A stretch of DNA of 64,000 bases. It comes from Zizania palustris (Eukaryota > Streptophyta > Magnoliopsida > Poales > Poaceae). Position numbers and translations under genes: made by a program. The stretch lies in the NCBI GenBank assembly GCA_019279435.1, contig JAAALK010000286.1:22773931-22837930 (forward strand), written 5' to 3'. The notes beneath the pieces were generated by a model, which had not been told where the DNA came from, searched no databases, and saw only the letters and a list, made by a program, of their open reading frames with translations. Shown here one piece after another: positions 1 through 8,739 of the stretch. Every line of letters starts with the position of its first letter. Position 1 is the first letter of the stretch.

Positions 1-3000
1 TCTCATCTTAGGCCAATAGAAGTGGGTGGACAGCACATCTTCAGTTTTCTTTGATCCAAAATGACCCATCAAACCACCACCATGTGCTTCCTGCAATAAC
101 AACAAGCGAAGAGAGCTAGCCGGCACACATAACTTGTTAGCACGAAAAAGATATCCATTATTCAGCACATATTTGTTCCAAGCACGGACATCTGTACAAT
201 TTGCAAAAGCATCTTTGAAGTCCAAATCAGTAGCATACATGTCCTTCAATGTTTCTAAACCAAAGATCTTATAATCAAGTTGAGAAAGCAATGTATAACG
301 TCTAGACAAAGCATCCGCAATCACATTATCTTTCCCTTTCTTATGCTTAATGATGTATGGAAAAGTTTCAATAAATTCTACCCATTTAGCATGTCGTTTA
401 TTCAGATTTGCTTGACTACGTATATGCTTCAATGCTTCATGATCCGAATGAATAATAAACTCCTTAGGCAAAAGGTAATGTTGCCAAGTTTCAAGCACAC
501 GCACTAAGGCATATAATTCCTTATCATAGGTAGAATAGTTCAACTGTGGGCCATGTAATTTCTCACTAAAATAGGCCACGGGTTTACCTCCTTGCAGCAG
601 CACACCTCCTAATCCAAAACCACTAGCATCACATTCTAACTCAAAAGGCTTACCGAAGTCGGGTAACTGAAATAGAGGTGCATGTGTAAGGCGATCTTTG
701 AGTGTGGCAAAAGCTTGTTCATGTGCTGGCTCCCACGCAAAAGTAATTCCCTTCTTGGTCAACTCATGCAAAGGACCGGCTATGGTGCTGAAATCTTTCA
801 CAAAACGCCGATAGAAACCTGCAAGACCAAGAAAACTACGTACCTGTGTGATAGTTTGGGGTTGCGGCCAGCTGTTGATGGCTTCTACCTTTGCCGCATC
901 GACCTCAATACCTTGTGAAGTGACAACATAGCCAAAGAACACAACTCGATCCGTGCAAAACGTGCACTTCTCAAGGTTACCAAACATTCTAGCTTCACGG
1001 AGGGCAAAAAAAACAGCACGTAGGTGTTCAACATGTTCAGTGAGAGACTTGCTATAAACCAAGATATCATCAAAGTATACAACCACAAAGCATCCTATAA
1101 AGTGCCGTAGGACTTCATTCATCAAGCGCATGAAGGTACTAGGTGCGTTAGTAAGTCCAAAAGGCATGACAAGCCACTCATATAATCCAAACTTTGTTTT
1201 AAAAGCAGTTTTCCATTCATCACCTAGTTTCATGCGAATTTGGTGGTAGCCACTACCGAGATCGATCTTAGAAAAGATAATGGCACCACTAAGCTCATCA
1301 AGCATGTCATCCAATCTAGGAATAGGGTGTCGATATCGAATGGTGATATTATTAATAGCACGACAATCAACACACATGCGCCAACTACCATCTTTCTTAG
1401 GTACCAAAAGAACGGGTACTGCACAAGGACTAAGGCTTTCACGGACGTACCCACGATCAAGAAGGTCTTGTACTTGGCGCTCAATTTCTTTTGTCTCCTC
1501 CGGATTGGTACGGTACGCTGCACGATTAGGAAGAGACGCTCCCGGGACCAAATCAATTTGGTGCTCGATGCCACGTATCGGTGGCAGCCCGGGTGGTATC
1601 TCAGCAGGAAAAACATCATTAAACTCCTGCAAAAGGTCAGTGACTGCAACAGGAACAGTGCTAGGAATGTTCGCAAGTGAAAACAACACGTTTGTGCAAA
1701 TCAAGCCGTATAGCAAGGGAGTATCATCACAAATTTCAGCAAGGTCAGTTTTAGTTGCAAGCATGACATGTCCTTTCAGATTAATAACTTGTGATGAAGA
1801 AGGAGAAGCAATTTTATCTTTCTGTTGCCTCAAAAGCGTCTTAGCTACTTGCTGATTTTCAGAAAGTTGTTTGCCCTTTTGTGCATCCCTAGCATGTTTT
1901 TCTTGTTCAAATTTTACAATTTCAGCAGGAGTCATAGGAAGCAATGTAACTTTCTTTCCTTTGTTCATAAACGTATACTTATTGCTCCTACCATGGTGTG
2001 TAGCATCAGTGTCATACTCCCAAGGTCTACCAAGTAACAGAGAACATGCTTGCATTGGTACTACATCAAAATCAGCAACTCCTAAGTATGTACCAATGGC
2101 AAATTTGATGTGAGCAGTTTGTGTTACCTTGACCTTACCGCTATTGTTGAACCACTGCACATGGTAAGGGTGTGGATGCGCACGTGTGGGAAGTTGAAGC
2201 TTCGTTACCATGTCGAGGCTCACCAAATTGTTGCAACTACCACTGTCGATGATGACACGTACACGGCGGTCATTGACGAGGAAAAAGGTCTGAAACAGAT
2301 TGTTCCGTTGTGCCCGGTCGTCCTGCTCCATGTGAGTGCTTAAAACACGTTGTACAATAAGTGCTTCATGGTCGGCATAGGTATCCGATGTAAAAACAGC
2401 GTCATCATCGGATGTATCATCATCTCCTGCAATGTTAGCAGCAAGTGCATATTCATCTTCAACATCACTAGCACTTACATAGCCACCGTCTTCCGTAGCA
2501 ATATAAGCCCGCTGACTAGGGCAGTCTTTCATCACATGGCCAAGTCCTTTGCATCTGTGACACTGGATCGCTGCAGAACGTGCAGTAGAGGCTGCCGAGG
2601 AGGTGGGCTTGGCTGGCGCCTTGGATGCTGCAGTCTTGGAACTCTCAACCTGGGCTGTAGATGTAGAAGGTGCTGATGTAGCCGCCGGTCGAGAAGGGGG
2701 TGCGGGTGGTCGTTGCTGCTGCCCACTTGAGCGTGAAGTAGCACCACCAATGTTGGTCCTCATGCTACGTTGTGGTTGTTGGCGACCCTGCAATTCTTTT
2801 TCTGCAAGCATAGCAAGGTGGAAAAGACGAGTGATAGTATTGTATTCTTTATAATCAATGATATCCTGAATTTCACGTCTTAAACCACCATAAAAACGGG
2901 CCATTTTATCCTCATTGTCCTCCTCAATTTCAGCACGCATGCAACCTATTTGCAACTCCTGATAATACTCCTCTACCGATTTATTTCCTTGGTTTAGGCG

Positions 3001-3648
3001 CTGCAATTTTTTTCTCAAATCACGTTTATATGAAGGAGGGACCCATCTACCACGCATTTGCCGTTTTAACATATCCCAAGTTTGTGGTTCATTTCCAACC
3101 TGAACTATTTCAGTCCACCAAAGAAGAGCATATCCAGTGAAGTCACTAGTAGCTAAACGCACGCGGTGGATAGCAGGAACCATGTGAGCATTAAATTTTT
3201 GTTCGACTGACATCTCCCAATCTAAATATGCGTCTGGATCATAGGTGCCAGCAAAAGGAGGTATTGAAAATTTTACCTTAGAGTAGGGATCATTGTTCCT
3301 GTGGTTGTCATTGTTACCTCGTGGAGGGCGGTTGCGGTGGCCGCCCATACCTTGACGGTTGAACTGAAAGCGATGATGTGCAGCCTCATCAGGTCCAATG
3401 CCATTGTTCCCAGCATAGGATAGGTCGTCTTCCTCTTCAATATGGTCGTCTTCCTCTTCAACATGGTCATTGTTGGCTCGTGCAGCAGGCAAGCGTGTTT
3501 CCAAGGCAGTCATCCGGTCTACTAGGTCAGCCACAGTACGTGCGAGACGTTCGATGGAATGTTGGGTCTGCCGCTGAGACTCTAGTAGAGCACGTCGTGA
3601 GACACATTCATTAAAATCAGATGGAGGGGTACCACTGTTATCTGCCAT
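1..3648 (-). CDS. G0 gag-pol polyprotein, open to the window edge (partial)
   Basis: Reading every complement triplet from the ATG at 3648 down to position 1 I find no stop codon, so 1216 codons are open; an in-frame stop lies upstream at 3779-3781, which supports this start. The N-terminus begins MADNSGTPPSDF. A gag capsid region (about residues 120-260) is followed by one CCHC zinc knuckle, CHRCKGLGHVMKDC, near residue 365. The aspartic protease motif is IIDSGS near residue 467. RT runs from about residue 740 and has YFDDILVYS near 858. RNase H (DKELYAL, HSDHEALKH) and an ADALSRR connection precede the start of integrase (HGGGLMGHFG near 1190). All visible catalytic motifs are intact. The C-terminal integrase is off the window. 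Confidence 0.93.
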   Translation of the reverse strand, partial: MADNSGTPPSDFNECVSRRALLESQRQTQHSIERLARTVADLVDRMTALETRLPAARANNDHVEEEDDHIEEEDDLSYAGNNGIGPDEAAHHRFQFNRQGMGGHRNRPPRGNNDNHRNNDPYSKVKFSIPPFAGTYDPDAYLDWEMSVEQKFNAHMVPAIHRVRLATSDFTGYALLWWTEIVQVGNEPQTWDMLKRQMRGRWVPPSYKRDLRKKLQRLNQGNKSVEEYYQELQIGCMRAEIEEDNEDKMARFYGGLRREIQDIIDYKEYNTITRLFHLAMLAEKELQGRQQPQRSMRTNIGGATSRSSGQQQRPPAPPSRPAATSAPSTSTAQVESSKTAASKAPAKPTSSAASTARSAAIQCHRCKGLGHVMKDCPSQRAYIATEDGGYVSASDVEDEYALAANIAGDDDTSDDDAVFTSDTYADHEALIVQRVLSTHMEQDDRAQRNNLFQTFFLVNDRRVRVIIDSGSCNNLVSLDMVTKLQLPTRAHPHPYHVQWFNNSGKVKVTQTAHIKFAIGTYLGVADFDVVPMQACSLLLGRPWEYDTDATHHGRSNKYTFMNKGKKVTLLPMTPAEIVKFEQEKHARDAQKGKQLSENQQVAKTLLRQQKDKIASPSSSQVINLKGHVMLATKTDLAEICDDTPLLYGLICTNVLFSLANIPSTVPVAVTDLLQEFNDVFPAEIPPGLPPIRGIEHQIDLVPGASLPNRAAYRTNPEETKEIERQVQDLLDRGYVRESLSPCAVPVLLVPKKDGSWRMCVDCRAINNITIRYRHPIPRLDDMLDELSGAIIFSKIDLGSGYHQIRMKLGDEWKTAFKTKFGLYEWLVMPFGLTNAPSTFMRLMNEVLRHFIGCFVVVYFDDILVYSKSLTEHVEHLRAVFFALREARMFGNLEKCTFCTDRVVFFGYVVTSQGIEVDAAKVEAINSWPQPQTITQVRSFLGLAGFYRRFVKDFSTIAGPLHELTKKGITFAWEPAHEQAFATLKDRLTHAPLFQLPDFGKPFELECDASGFGLGGVLLQGGKPVAYFSEKLHGPQLNYSTYDKELYALVRVLETWQHYLLPKEFIIHSDHEALKHIRSQANLNKRHAKWVEFIETFPYIIKHKKGKDNVIADALSRRYTLLSQLDYKIFGLETLKDMYATDLDFKDAFANCTDVRAWNKYVLNNGYLFRANKLCVPASSLRLLLLQEAHGGGLMGHFGSKKTEDVLSTHFYWPKMR

Positions 3649-4845
3649 GTTAGTGAAAGACAAACAACAAAGAATAATCCTGATGGAAAAACAGCTAGGT
3701 GTGTGGTGGGTGTGGGGTGGAAGCAATCCGTCAAGCACCTTACCCACGCTTGCAAGTGTTCTTACCACGCCGCAGGGAGGTCACCGGCCTACAGGTGATG
3801 AACCAAGTGGAGGGTGGTGTACAATTGCAAGAAATGAACCTGTCCTGACCAAGAGAAAGGTGTAGCTTGGAAGGCAATGTGAGTAGCAAGGATTAGCGAT
3901 AATAATAACAGTTAAACCAAGTTCAATAAGTATTCCCTAGTACTCGTCAAAGTTGCTGACCGTAGTGCTCCCAAAGTGAAAGTTCAAGTAATAGAGGGAA
4001 ACTATGTGCCCAAAAAGGGAGCAAAAACAGGTCAAAATCAGCTCTCTATAGATCGGACAAGGGATCGGACAAGTGATCGGACAATGGTATGTGCAATTTT
4101 TTTTTGCTGCTATTCGGATCGGACAAGAGTTCGGACAAAGGTTCAGACAAGAGATCGGACAAGCAACAAACAGCCAAAGACTGCCTCAGATCGGACAAGA
4201 GTTCGGACAGGAGTTCGGACAAGAGTTCGGACAAGAGTTCGGACAAGCAACTAACAGGACTGTTTCTCTTTTTTTTTTTTTTTTTCTTCTTTTTTTTTCA
4301 CTCTATTTTTTTTTGAAACAAGGATGACCAGAGATGCAACCACAAAAATTGGCACCTACAACTGAGGTGGGATGTGGCTTGCAAAAATTCAAACAAGTTC
4401 GCTGTCCGGCGAGCAAAAACTTTGTCCAATTTTTTCTTTATCTTCCCGATTTTTTTTGGGGATTTTGGTGAGGGCTAACCGAATTGGGTCAGGAACACGC
4501 TCAAAAAATTTCAGATTTTTCTGCCAAACGAGCGAAAAGTTATGCCTGTTTTACTGAAGGGGGGTCACAAGAGGCTGGATGTGGAAAACAAAATAGGGTT
4601 GCGGAAGGGGGGTTTTTCGGTGGGGAATTTTATCTGAGACACAAGAACAACTACTACTCAAACGACACAGAGGGATGACTAAACCAGCAACAAGACTCGA
4701 CCAAGAACACGAACTCAACAAAGTTAAAACTGAAATTAAAATCGCAAGGCACAAAGGGGTTCTCGGTGGGGAATTTTTTTGGTGTGGTTTTCTGGACTCT
4801 GGGTAAAAACAAAAGTAGATCGAAATTACCTAACGGGAAAACTGA
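3649..4845 (-). other. G0 untranslated leader between PBS and gag
   Basis: This stretch of about 1.2 kb lies between the PBS and the gag ATG. It contains the 12-bp minisatellite (4051-4248), a T-rich run at 4267-4315 (A-rich in element sense), and otherwise nothing resembling a known domain. Short frames across the minisatellite exist only because 12 bp is a multiple of three. Confidence 0.75.
4051..4248. repeat. 12-bp minisatellite in G0 leader
   Basis: Twelve copies of a 12-bp unit with core TCGGACAAG fall into three blocks: 4051-4086 (3 units), 4117-4164 (4 units) and 4189-4248 (5 units). Units alternate between GATCGGACAAG and GTTCGGACAAG starts. The blocks are separated by unrelated 24-30 bp spacers. 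Confidence 0.92.
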
Positions 4846-4857
4846 GCTCTGATACCA
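4846..4857 (-). other. G0 primer-binding site (tRNA-Met type)
   Basis: The complement reads TGGTATCAGAGC, the standard plant Met-tRNA primer site, two bases from the inner end of the LTR at 4860. Confidence 0.88.
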
Positions 4858-4859
4858 GC

Positions 4860-5827
4860 TGATGGGGGATTGGTCCCGATCTTCCGATAGGTAAAGGATA
4901 AACTTGGGTTGGTGGAGAATCTCGACGTTGGCGATCCAAAGCTCCGGTCCGGCGGATCAAAACCTTGCAATCGTTACACCACTGTCTCCGTTGGTTATCA
5001 ACCACGCAGAACGCGATTGACCTCGCCACGAAGGCTAATTCCTGCAAGCGAATCCAAGAACACAAGCAAGAACAGGAAGGATACAAATCGAATGCCAAAA
5101 TCACAGACAAACGAAGATAAGGTGAGGTTTCACAAACGCCAATGCAGCAGCCAATCGGTCCGGTGCAAGAGGCGGGATCTAAACACAACAGTGTAGATGC
5201 AACAAAGCAAAACCTAACCCTAGAAGTGGCTGGCGTGAGAATATATAGGGCGGCGGTCTGTGGAAGGGGAACAGACTTGGGCTGTGGGCTAGAAGACGTA
5301 CAGACTCAGATTATGGCCAACATGGCCCAGTTCTGTCATGCAGTACTGTTTTAAATACACAGGACGACTCGAGACTCCAAATGAGGTGAAACCAACGGCA
5401 AACTATCCGTCTTCTCCTCAGCTTTCCGAAAAGTCAAAGAACGCGCTAATCGGACTTCGTATGAGGAAGTTATGCCCATTTTGGTGAAAGGTGGTCGATG
5501 TAGTCCGAACCAGCGAATTCTTGACTTCAATTCATCCGTGCGGCTCCGTCTTCAACTCCAACTCTCCTATTCCATCTCCCATGTTCCTAAGCAACAAAAT
5601 ATCACTAGTATTCAGTAGCATCCCATCCAAACAAATATAATCAAAGTTGCTAAGGAACGAATTAACCTCATGGTTCAAGCGACGGGCACGGGCGCGTGTG
5701 ATTGGTCCTTGTAGTTGAATTGTAGGTGGAGGCTCCATGTGTGTATCATGTGAAGTGATGTCCTCATCATTAGGACAGCTAGGGAGATTTGGACTACACT
5801 CACTATTTTTCATGAGGACTCTACACA
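4860..5827 (-). repeat. G0 5' LTR
   Basis: The inner edge is set by the PBS (TG at 4860 on the plus strand equals the terminal CA of the minus-strand LTR). The outer edge is set by the return of C1 gag-like sequence at about 5828; TG can be placed at 5825 or 5827. The partner LTR is off the window, so the boundary and TSD are unconfirmed. The U3 side carries a coding-like segment (5523-5827). Confidence 0.72.
5532..5827 (-). pseudogene. pol C-terminal tail encoded inside G0 LTR (5' copy, not connected to pol)
   Basis: The minus-strand frame from the outer LTR edge encodes about 98 residues, including GPITRARARRLNHEV and a Leu/Ser-rich tail, and stops near 5532. TRARAR-type tails are common at the C-terminus of plant gypsy polyproteins. 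If pol of this family reads into the 3' LTR, as in CRM-type chromoviruses, the 5' LTR would carry this non-functional duplicate. The connection cannot be seen because the 3' LTR is outside the window. Confidence 0.6.
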
Positions 5828-7766
5828 GATTAAGGCCAGGCGCTAAAGCACATACAATCAACAATATCAGTTGTTTGTGCAGGCACCTGGTGAATCTATA
5901 GATGTCATGTTTTCTCGCTTTGATGCGATAGTGAGTAACTTGCGGTTCAACGGGACGCTTGCTTACAATGATCATGATAGGGATATCAAGCTTCTCTATG
6001 CTCTTGATCATAGCATATGGGAAGTGAAGATATCCAGCATTGAGGAGTCTGCAGGTTATGACACATTGACTTGTGATGAGCTCTTTAGCAAGCTGAAGTC
6101 CACATAGATTGTCAAGGCTTCTCTTGCAGTGCTTATGAACTCTTTGCCACAGCCATTGGCACTAGTTTCTAGCACTAGCCGTGGCACCACTGCAGAACCA
6201 AGCACATCAGACACTTGTGTTCTTGCAGATGGTTTTGCCTTGTCCTCCTTGGTCTCCATCACTAAGGAGCAGGTGGACACTCTGGATGATGATGAGCTTG
6301 CTCTCATTGCCATAAGGTTCACCCATTTTCACCATGAAAGACGGGATCAGCGGAGAAGTGGTTTTAGTGGTTGTTTTGAGTGTGGCGACACCTCTCACAT
6401 CAAGGCAAATTGTCCTAAATTCAAGAAGAGAGATGAGAGTGAGCACCCAAAATACCACAAGAAAGATAGGAAACCCTTTGTGAAGGGTAAGCGCGGCAAG
6501 ATGGCTAAGAGAGTAGCCAAAGCCGCTTCCAGAGAATTTGTTGCTGCTCTCAGTGACATCGACACTTCCTCAACTGAGGAGTGGAGCTCTGAGGAGGAGG
6601 AGTCTCCAAGGAAGGAGGACAAGAAGGACAAGAAGGGACGAGATTTCACCAGCCTCTGCTTCATGGCCGACAGCGATCACAGCGGCGATGTGCTTGACTC
6701 ATCTGAGGTACCTCTATCCTATGACCAGCTTTCAATTAAATTAGATGAACTGAATGAAGTAGTTCTTGGTCAGGATAGACTACTTGTGCAAGCCGCTAGA
6801 GATAGAAAAGACCTTAGACTTAGGCTAGAATCTGTTTCTACTGATTATGCCATGCTTAAGTCTAGGGTTAATGATGCTGAATGTGAATCTTGCACTAATG
6901 TCATGAGTGAGCTTGCTCAATTGCATTTTGTGAATGCTCAATCTCTTTCTGAGCTTGAGACTGCACAAAAGCAATGTTTGATGGTTGATTCTAGTCCTCA
7001 TGATATAACTGAATGCATGAACTGCCCCTTATTACGTGAGAGCATTAATTAACGTGATAAGCATGTTCAGGATTTAGAGGCTAGATTGGAGAGGGTCAGT
7101 AGTTCTAAGGATGTGAAACCTGTGTGTGACACTTGCATAACCCTTAAGGACCAGCTAGGCATTGTTAGAGAGCGAGCTGAAAACCTCATGACTGAAAATG
7201 AATACCTTCTTTCTATGGTTAACAAATGCACTGAGGGAAAGGGTAGGATGGACTTGCTCTTGTCTAAGACTAAGATGTGTGCTGATAGAGCAAGGTTAGC
7301 TCTAGGATTGGGTTTTGAGAGGATACCTTCAAACAGTGAGAACAAAACTGTTTTTACCTCACCCACTACCTTAGAGAAAGAGAGAGCTCTGTTAGACACT
7401 CCATCACCCAAAAAGCCTACCCGGACTCCAAAGAAAACCACTCCTCATGTCAAGAAAATTCCTCCCAAGAAAACCACACAGCAGAAGCCCAAGGAGCCTA
7501 TGAGGATTGCTCCTATGACCCAAGTGAGTGCCCCTAGGAGAGTGTTTCATTGTTCCTATTGTTAGCGGGTGGGTCATCTGGTTGGGTTCTGTTTTCGTCG
7601 CATCAAGAATGAGCGACGCTCTCAGGCGGTGAGTTTCCAAGACATGCATTACCCATCTCGAGGTATGCATGAGTCTGACTTTTACTCACGTACTATTTTC
7701 GAGGCTCCTCGTACTTCTCGGAGAGGTTTTGCTCCTCGAGGTGTTCACCATGTTCCATACGGTGGT
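5828..7766 (+). pseudogene. C1 gag, decayed (continues after G2)
   Basis: Gag begins in mid-domain (PGESIDVMFSRFDAIVSNLR) and matches gag of C3 and C4. A first zinc knuckle, CFECGDTSHIKANC, is encoded at 6373-6414, followed by Lys/Glu/Ser-rich and coiled-coil-like stretches with CxxC pairs. In-frame stops are TAG near 6106, TAA near 7050 and TAG at 7563-7565; the last falls inside the second zinc knuckle (CSYC-stop-RVGHLVGFC). The frame then runs into an RG/GG-rich tail where G2 is inserted at 7767. Gag and nucleic-acid packaging roles are family knowledge. Confidence 0.85.
7762..7766. repeat. TSD of G2, left copy (GTGGT)
   Basis: GTGGT directly precedes the G2 LTR (TGTTGG at 7767) and is repeated at 15743-15747 directly after the other end. 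Removing G2 and one TSD restores a continuous C1 reading frame. Confidence 0.93.
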
Positions 7767-8244
7767 TGTTGGCCTAAAAGATTACGCTAATAGGTTCTCT
7801 AAGATTTAGAACTGACAAACAGTGAGTTTGTGTTAAGAACTAACTCGAGCCTCCGAATGGATAATAACTCAAGTAGTCCGAATGTGTGAATTGACTAGCT
7901 GAGTATTCGATGCCTATTACAGGGTAAGAAGGGGGGTATTTATAGGCAAAAAAGTCTAAGGAAAAGCCCTATGTACCCCTCAATTACAACCGACATAGTG
8001 GAAACTATTCGGTACCCTGAAGAGGGTTAAAATGGTAATTAGATAAGTCAAACATCTTATCAACCTTGCCGTTTTGCTCCGGAGCTTCATATCCCGCGGA
8101 GGGTTCCTTCGGATTGTAAGTCAAAGCACCCTTCGTCTTAACGACTCCTCCACCTTCGTGCATAAGCTCATTAGCTCTGAAGCTGATAAGTTATTTTGAA
8201 CTGTTAATCTCTAAGTCCTGAGAGTGAAGCATTTTCCCCCAACA
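7767..8244 (-). repeat. G2 3' LTR (478 bp)
   Basis: Starts TGTTGGC and ends CCCAACA, homologous along its length to G1 and G3 LTRs. A minus-strand TATA box (TATTTATAG on plus) is at 7937-7945. The adjoining inner sequence starting GTAGCCCCTCGAATACGC is identical in the three elements and, in element sense, is the purine-rich tract before the 3' LTR. Confidence 0.93.
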
Positions 8245-8468
8245 GTAGCCCCTCGAATACGCTTCTCCAAATTTAACCTGTATAGAAGGGAAGCAGTATA
8301 CGCAAGGAATATTTTCATATTCTGAAACTTAGAGAAGTTTGAACACATTACAATTATTCGAAGGGTCTTTGACCGCGAAGCACTCGGACAACGGCTTCAA
8401 ACCCAAAACTGCCGTGTGAACGCTTCGTGGGAAAGAGAACCATTGCGAAGTCCAAACGTCGTGAAGAG

Positions 8469-8642
8469 CCGTTTATTTAGAACCGTTACTATACAAGTAG
8501 TCGTTACGCTCTCTAAAGGTAACGGTCGAAATTTACGGCAGACTCACACCGTTTCGCTTCTTGGACCCACCTGCCAGTGACGGAAGTCGAACCTGCAATG
8601 TGAATGCAATCGAAGCACAACACTAACGGGAGGCTATAAAAA
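8469..8642 (+). promoter_or_regulatory. Putative antisense-gene promoter in G2
   Basis: TATAAAAA at 8635-8642 lies 105 bp before the antisense ATG at 8740. Upstream are five AACGG/CCGTT cores (8469, 8483, 8521, 8549, 8625). The same TATA plus AACGG arrangement occurs at the same place in G1 and G3. AACGG is the core of plant MYB/MSA sites; the functional reading is inference. Confidence 0.6.
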
Positions 8643-8739
8643 GGGAATAGGAATTCACCAAGGGCTTTTTACCGTGCTTAGCATCTGAAACTTACTCTCT
8701 TCAACCTCCAACTCTCTCCACTTCCTGAGCGATCGGGTC

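Larger units (their letters stand above)
1..5827 (-). mobile_element. G0: Ty3/gypsy chromovirus-like retrotransposon, 3' part off the left edge
   Basis: Minus-strand order read from right to left is 5' LTR (about 4860-5827), a primer-binding site complementary to initiator Met-tRNA, a long leader with a 12-bp minisatellite, and a gag-pol frame running off position 1. The rest of integrase and the 3' LTR lie outside the window. It sits in the gag region of C1: C1-like gag sequence resumes at about 5828, and the expected upstream gag is absent. The open frame makes it one of the least decayed elements here. Lineage is inferred from RT/RNase H style and from coding sequence continuing into the LTR, which suits CRM-type chromoviruses; Reina or Tekay cannot be excluded. 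Confidence 0.85.

Noticed and set aside
1240..1855. Plus-strand frames of 146 and 191 codons opposite G0 pol
   Set aside because: Shadows of the real minus-strand gag-pol, which is open across the whole interval.
4267..4315. T-rich tract as a reversed poly(A) tail of a LINE or SINE
   Set aside because: No flanking duplication or LINE/SINE sequence; it lies in the continuous G0 leader.
3976..4327. Frames rich in DRTSDRT, VRTRVRT and SDKSSDK
   Set aside because: Translation of the 12-bp minisatellite in several frames on both strands; no gene signals.
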